36,393 bases of DNA from the NCBI GenBank assembly GCA_011042225.1, contig DQXT01000111.1, positions 1-36,393 on the forward strand. The letters run 5' to 3'. Below, in pieces: positions 33,281-36,393 of the stretch; position 1 is the stretch's first letter, and each line of letters starts with the position of its first letter. The position numbers were made by a program, and so were the translations under genes. This stretch comes from Deltaproteobacteria bacterium. Lineage in GTDB: Bacteria > Desulfobacterota > Dissulfuribacteria > Dissulfuribacterales > UBA3076. Below the pieces are notes generated by a model, which did not search any database, was not told where the DNA came from, and saw only the letters and a program-made list of their open reading frames with translations.

Positions 33281-33549
33281 TGGGAAAAACTTCCTTAACA
33301 GAGAGTGCACATAATTACTATTTTATTTTGAAAGCATGAAAGGCATTTATGCCTGCGTATTTTCCGTGCCTGATTTATCCTCATCAAAGTCGATGATCTA
33401 TATTACATGAATCATTGTTTTTTCAACAGAATAGATACAGGGGAATGTCATACAGATATTCCTGGACCAAGATCGGGGCTGCAGGCTTTTTGTCGAGACA
33501 AATTTTACATCAGGGGCCGCAATTTCATGAATCCGCATTCATTCTGTTC

Positions 33550-33578
33550 TTGACAAAAAGAAGGGGTTGTAATAAAAA
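33550..33578 (+). promoter_or_regulatory. Candidate sat promoter
   Basis: A perfect TTGACA (33550-33555) is spaced 17 bases from TAAAAA (33573-33578). Transcription from here would give a leader of about 180 nt ending at the AAAAGGAG ribosome-binding site of sat. Confidence 0.45.
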
Positions 33579-33593
33579 ACCTATGTCGCAATG

Positions 33594-33608
33594 TCTCCGT
33601 TTCGGAGA
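33594..33608 (+). promoter_or_regulatory. Hairpin in the sat leader
   Basis: TCTCCG and CGGAGA pair perfectly around TTT, about 15 bases after the candidate -10 box. A 5'-terminal stem of this kind commonly protects mRNA of highly expressed genes, which is inference here. Confidence 0.35.
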
Positions 33609-33762
33609 GATTACCAGACACTGTTACATCATTCAATTAAATTTTTGGACTCCAGGTGTTGAAAAAATTAGGGGTGGGTTAGGTTGCATTGCTAATTCTC
33701 CGAAATTACCGAAGATATATGCATCTTTTGCAAATAATATAACATAAAAGGAGACAAAAAAC

Positions 33763-35061
33763 ATGTCAAAATTAGTTCCTCCCCATGGCGGAAAAGGCTT
33801 GACCCTGTGCTTACTCCATGGCTCAGATCTGGCAGCTGAAAAGGAAAGGGCCGAAGGCCTCAAGAAGATCGAGATTACCCCGGGCGAGCGAGGTGATCTT
33901 ATCATGATGGGTATCGGCGGCTTCAGTCCGCTTACCAGATTCATGAACAAGGCTGACTGGCAGAGCGTCTGCGAAAAGTTTATGTTGTCCGACGGAACCT
34001 TCTGGCCTGTTCCTGTCATGATGACCGCTACCAAAGAAGATGCCGACGCCATCAGCGTCGGTAGCGATATCGCCCTAGTCTGCAATGGCGAGCTTATGGC
34101 CACCATGAAGGTCGACGAAAAGTTCGAGATGACTGAGGACATGAAGCGCAAGGAATGCGAACTTGTATACAAAGGTGAGGGTGAGGACAGCGCTGACGAC
34201 AAGTTTTGGAAAGTGGCCCTTGAGGACCATCCCGGTGTCCAGCGCGTCATGAACCGTAAGCCTTACTGCCTGGCCGGTGAAGTAAAGGTCCTCTCCGAAG
34301 GGGAATTCCCGACTAAATTCAAAGACATTTACCTGCGTCCGGCCGAGACCCGCGCCATCTTCGATGAGAGAGGCTGGAGCACCGTCGCTGCCCTTCAGCT
34401 GCGGAACCCCATGCACCGCTCCCATGAGTATCTTTGCAAGATCGCCGTTGAGGTCTGTGATGGTGTTATTATCCATTCCCTGATAGGCGCTCTCAAGCCG
34501 GGCGATATTCCTGCCGACGTCCGCGTAAAGTGCATCGATACCCTGGTGAAGGGCTACTTTGTGGAAGATAACGTCGTACAGGGCGGTTATCCCCTGGATA
34601 TGCGTTATGCCGGTCCCCGTGAGGCCCTGCTCCATGCCACGTTCCGCCAGAATTACGGCGTAAGCAGAATGATCATAGGCCGGGACCACGCCGGTGTGGG
34701 TGACTTCTATGGGATGTTCGAGGCCCAGGAAATTTTTGACAGGATACCTTATGCTACCTACGAGGACGCATGTAAGGTGCCGGGCAAGGCCCTGCTATGC
34801 CAGCCGCTCAAGATCGACTGGACCTTCTACTGCCATAAGTGTGACGGTATGGCCTCCATGAGGACCTGTCCCCATGGTAAGGACGACCGCGTTATCCTCA
34901 GCGGTACCAAACTGCGCAAGATGCTCTCCGAGGGCGGAGACATTCCGGATCACTTCGGCCGCGATGAGGTCCTCGCCATCCTTCGTAAATATTACGAGGG
35001 CCTGACTGAAAAGGTCGAGATCAAAATGCAGAAGGCAGCTTCCGGCGATGCCATGAAGTAA
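33763..35061 (+). CDS. sat: Sulfate adenylyltransferase (dissimilatory type)
   Basis: Sat forms APS from sulfate and ATP, the entry step of sulfate reduction, or the reverse in sulfur oxidation or disproportionation. The 432-residue protein shows the ATP-sulfurylase motifs [13 protein letters not shown] and [13 protein letters not shown] likely zinc site C357-x2-C360-x8-C369-x-H371 follows ([16 protein letters not shown]), and then [11 protein letters not shown]. There is no APS-kinase domain. A strong AAAAGGAG ribosome-binding site precedes the ATG. Its codons are much richer in C/G third positions than neighbouring genes, consistent with very high expression. aprAB and qmo genes are not adjacent, and it is monocistronic. 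Confidence 0.97.
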   Translation: MSKLVPPHGGKGLTLCLLHGSDLAAEKERAEGLKKIEITPGERGDLIMMGIGGFSPLTRFMNKADWQSVCEKFMLSDGTFWPVPVMMTATKEDADAISVGSDIALVCNGELMATMKVDEKFEMTEDMKRKECELVYKGEGEDSADDKFWKVALEDHPGVQRVMNRKPYCLAGEVKVLSEGEFPTKFKDIYLRPAETRAIFDERGWSTVAALQLRNPMHRSHEYLCKIAVEVCDGVIIHSLIGALKPGDIPADVRVKCIDTLVKGYFVEDNVVQGGYPLDMRYAGPREALLHATFRQNYGVSRMIIGRDHAGVGDFYGMFEAQEIFDRIPYATYEDACKVPGKALLCQPLKIDWTFYCHKCDGMASMRTCPHGKDDRVILSGTKLRKMLSEGGDIPDHFGRDEVLAILRKYYEGLTEKVEIKMQKAASGDAMK

Positions 35062-35096
35062 GTAGCCGCTGAGGCCTGTGCTTTAGCTGAGTATAT

Positions 35097-35128
35097 AAAG
35101 GGAGGCGCTGGATCCAGCGCCTCCCTTT
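35097..35128. terminator. Bidirectional palindromic terminator between sat and ispD
   Basis: AAAGGGAGGCGCTGGA and TCCAGCGCCTCCCTTT form a perfect 32-bp palindrome, with T-rich sequence following on the plus strand and a short T-run on the minus strand. It ends sat and can also end the convergent ispD transcript. Confidence 0.93.
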
Positions 35129-35165
35129 ATTATTATGTGAATATTTTAAGGTTATCTTAAGAGGC

Positions 35166-35858
35166 TCATACTGTCTTAATAGAAGTAATCAGCGCTTCAG
35201 CCATATTGAGGTCTTCCTGAGTGGTAATCTTGAAGTTGCTGGGGCTGCTCTCCGCTACACCCACGCTAACTCCTGTGATCTCCAGGAGGCCTGCTTCATC
35301 GGTAGCCCTTATGCCCTTGTCTTCCGCCAGTCTATAAGCCGAGCGCAGATCCTCCTTTCTGCAGACCTGGGGCGTTTGGGCCATATAGAGACGTCTTCGG
35401 TCCATGCCCTTGATAATCAGTCCTTTTTCATCCACTACTTTTACCGTGTCCCATACAGGGACGGCAAGGATGGCAGATCCTACCTTACGGGCCAAAGAAC
35501 ATACAGCCTCTATCTGTGCAAGGGTAACAAGTGGCCTTGCGGCATCATGTACCGCTATCCACTCAAGTCCTGGATCTACTGCATCCAGACCTGCCTTTAC
35601 TGATTCTTGTCTGGTTGTCCCTCCAGGTACCACCTTGACCCTGACCCTGTTTACCCATTTCTCTGTTATTTTGATAGTACGGCAATCGTCTGAAGGAGGC
35701 GCTACCACTACCAGTTCGTGTATCATGTTTGAACTGTCAAATGTTTTAAGACTCCAGGCAAGAACAGGCCGTCCTCCAAGGGCTAAAAACTGTTTCGCTA
35801 TATTTGCACCGACACGAATACCAGCACCGGCCGCTACAATAATGGCTGAGATTTTCAT
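35166..35858 (-). CDS. ispD: 2-C-methyl-D-erythritol 4-phosphate cytidylyltransferase
   Basis: This 230-residue MEP-pathway enzyme couples CTP to methylerythritol phosphate. The nucleotide-binding IIVAAGAGIRVGANIAKQFLALGGRPVL is at the N-terminus, where the usual PKQ is AKQ. VVPGGTTRQESVKAGL and AVHDAARPLV supply the remaining active-site loops. It is likely downstream of the oxidase gene with a 147-bp gap. It converges with sat across the palindromic terminator. Confidence 0.95.
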   Translation of the reverse strand: MKISAIIVAAGAGIRVGANIAKQFLALGGRPVLAWSLKTFDSSNMIHELVVVAPPSDDCRTIKITEKWVNRVRVKVVPGGTTRQESVKAGLDAVDPGLEWIAVHDAARPLVTLAQIEAVCSLARKVGSAILAVPVWDTVKVVDEKGLIIKGMDRRRLYMAQTPQVCRKEDLRSAYRLAEDKGIRATDEAGLLEITGVSVGVAESSPSNFKITTQEDLNMAEALITSIKTV

Positions 35859-36005
35859 GTTATTCTCAACGCGTAATATTGGAAAAAGAATTCCGAGTCA
35901 TGAATGGTTGTTAGGTCATTGCATTGGTATGTTCTATATTAATTATAGATGTTTAAATGCAGGTTCGAAAGGAGGGAATAGCTGTAAATCCTGTTTTCAA
36001 GGCCC

Positions 36006-36393
36006 TTATGGAAACACTTTCCCGGGATTCAGAATATTCGCTGGGTCAAATACCCTTTTTATACCCTTCATGATCTCGAGGCCTTTCTTGCCTATCTCCA
36101 TTTGGATAAAAGGCCTTTTAGTAAGGCCAATCCCGTGTTCTCCTGAAATAGTTCCTCCGAGTGCCAAGGTTGCTTCCATAATCTCCATTACAGCGGCTTT
36201 TCCTCTGAGTTCCTCCTCTCTATTACTCAGGTCAAGCAAAAGATTTACATGAAGATTTCCATCACCTGCATGTCCAAAGGTAAGGATTGTGATCTGATTT
36301 TCCCGGCCTATTTTTTTCAGCTTACTCATTATCTCAGGCAAACAGCCCCTTGGAACACATATGTCTTCATTAATTTTGTTAGGGAAACCAAGG
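36006..36393 (-). CDS. FAD-linked oxidase, GlcD/LctD-type, C-terminal part (partial)
   Basis: The frame continues off the right edge; upstream codons beyond the ORF-track TTG start read INEDICVPRGCLPEIM. The visible part is the FAD-linked oxidase C-terminal domain. It contains TFGHAGDGNLHVN, GGTISGEHGIGLTKR with the conserved HGIG, and the closing DPANILNPGKVF. These are typical of glycolate or D-lactate dehydrogenase subunits and related 2-hydroxyacid oxidases. The N-terminal FAD-binding domain is outside the window, so substrate and start cannot be judged. Confidence 0.93.
   Translation of the reverse strand, partial: LGFPNKINEDICVPRGCLPEIMSKLKKIGRENQITILTFGHAGDGNLHVNLLLDLSNREEELRGKAAVMEIMEATLALGGTISGEHGIGLTKRPFIQMEIGKKGLEIMKGIKRVFDPANILNPGKVFP

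Larger units (their letters stand above)
33281..33762. other. Divergent intergenic region upstream of sat
   Basis: About 480 bp lie between the ABC-F start and the sat start. The only sizeable plus-strand frame (33415-33747) has no domain and atypical composition, so I regard it as non-coding. The region holds the candidate sat promoter and a leader of about 180 bp with a 6-bp hairpin TCTCCG-TTT-CGGAGA (33594-33608). Confidence 0.5.

Noticed and set aside
33415-33747. 110-residue plus-strand ORF upstream of sat
   Set aside because: It has no domain, unusual composition, no good ribosome-binding site, and overlaps the predicted sat promoter and leader.
1-36393. CRISPR arrays, toxin-antitoxin, phage or defence modules
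   Set aside because: No spaced direct repeats, cas genes, nuclease/restriction genes or phage proteins were recognised anywhere in the window.

Overview
This window reads as ordinary chromosome of a sulfate-metabolising Desulfobacterota (deltaproteobacterial) organism. The indicators are a dissimilatory-type sulfate adenylyltransferase (sat), the classical thrS-infC-rpmI-rplT-pheS-pheT-ihfA-MerR cluster, a LysA/DapF lysine branch next to argH, MEP-pathway ispD and ispF, and an orphan NtrC-type regulator. No phage, plasmid, CRISPR or insertion-sequence genes were found, and I cannot name genus or species from the sequence alone.

Layout. (1) 1-2054, minus strand: the 5' part of coaBC (runs off the left edge), a small lipoprotein and a nitroreductase. 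(2) 2055-2640: an AT-rich gap holding a nested inverted-repeat element, then a 75-residue Cys-rich zinc-ribbon gene on the plus strand. (3) 2622-8263, minus: pepF, a small lipoprotein, and a three-gene unit DJ-1/PfpI - RpoH-like sigma factor - secreted TPR protein, in which the sigma factor and TPR genes overlap by 4 bp. (4) 8264-13138, plus: der (EngA), tRNA-His with a strong terminator, an NtrC-family regulator with a variant GAFTHA loop, and a secreted protein that ends inside the 3' end of dapF. (5) 13107-26471, minus: a long, nearly continuous run, tRNA-Val - thrS - infC - rpmI - rplT - pheS - pheT - ihfA - merR - pheA - argH - FN3 lipoprotein - lysA - dapF, mostly with overlapping or abutting genes. 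(6) 26740-30819, plus: a BCAM0308-like zinc-ribbon protein, rmuC, a PfkB kinase and a formyltransferase-like protein. (7) 30783-33280, minus: ispF and an ABC-F ATPase. (8) 33763-35061, plus: sat, with a long leader and a perfect 32-bp palindromic terminator. (9) 35166-36393, minus: ispD and the C-terminal part of a GlcD-type FAD-linked oxidase (runs off the right edge).

Functionally the window mixes translation (thrS, infC, L35, L20, pheST, two tRNAs, der, ABC-F), amino-acid synthesis (pheA, argH, lysA, dapF), cofactor and isoprenoid synthesis (coaBC, ispD, ispF), sulfate activation (sat), and stress or regulatory genes (rpoH, DJ-1, NtrC).

I did not find a clear new multi-gene system. The observations most worth a second look are an AUC start codon for infC, a 16-bp triplicate repeat inside pheT read in all three phases, a terminator between tRNA-Val and thrS that leaves no room for a separate thrS promoter, an LptM-like lipoprotein N-terminus fused to fibronectin-III domains between argH and lysA, the GAFTHA regulator, an apparently truncated secreted protein overlapping dapF, and the nested inverted repeat at 2102-2259.
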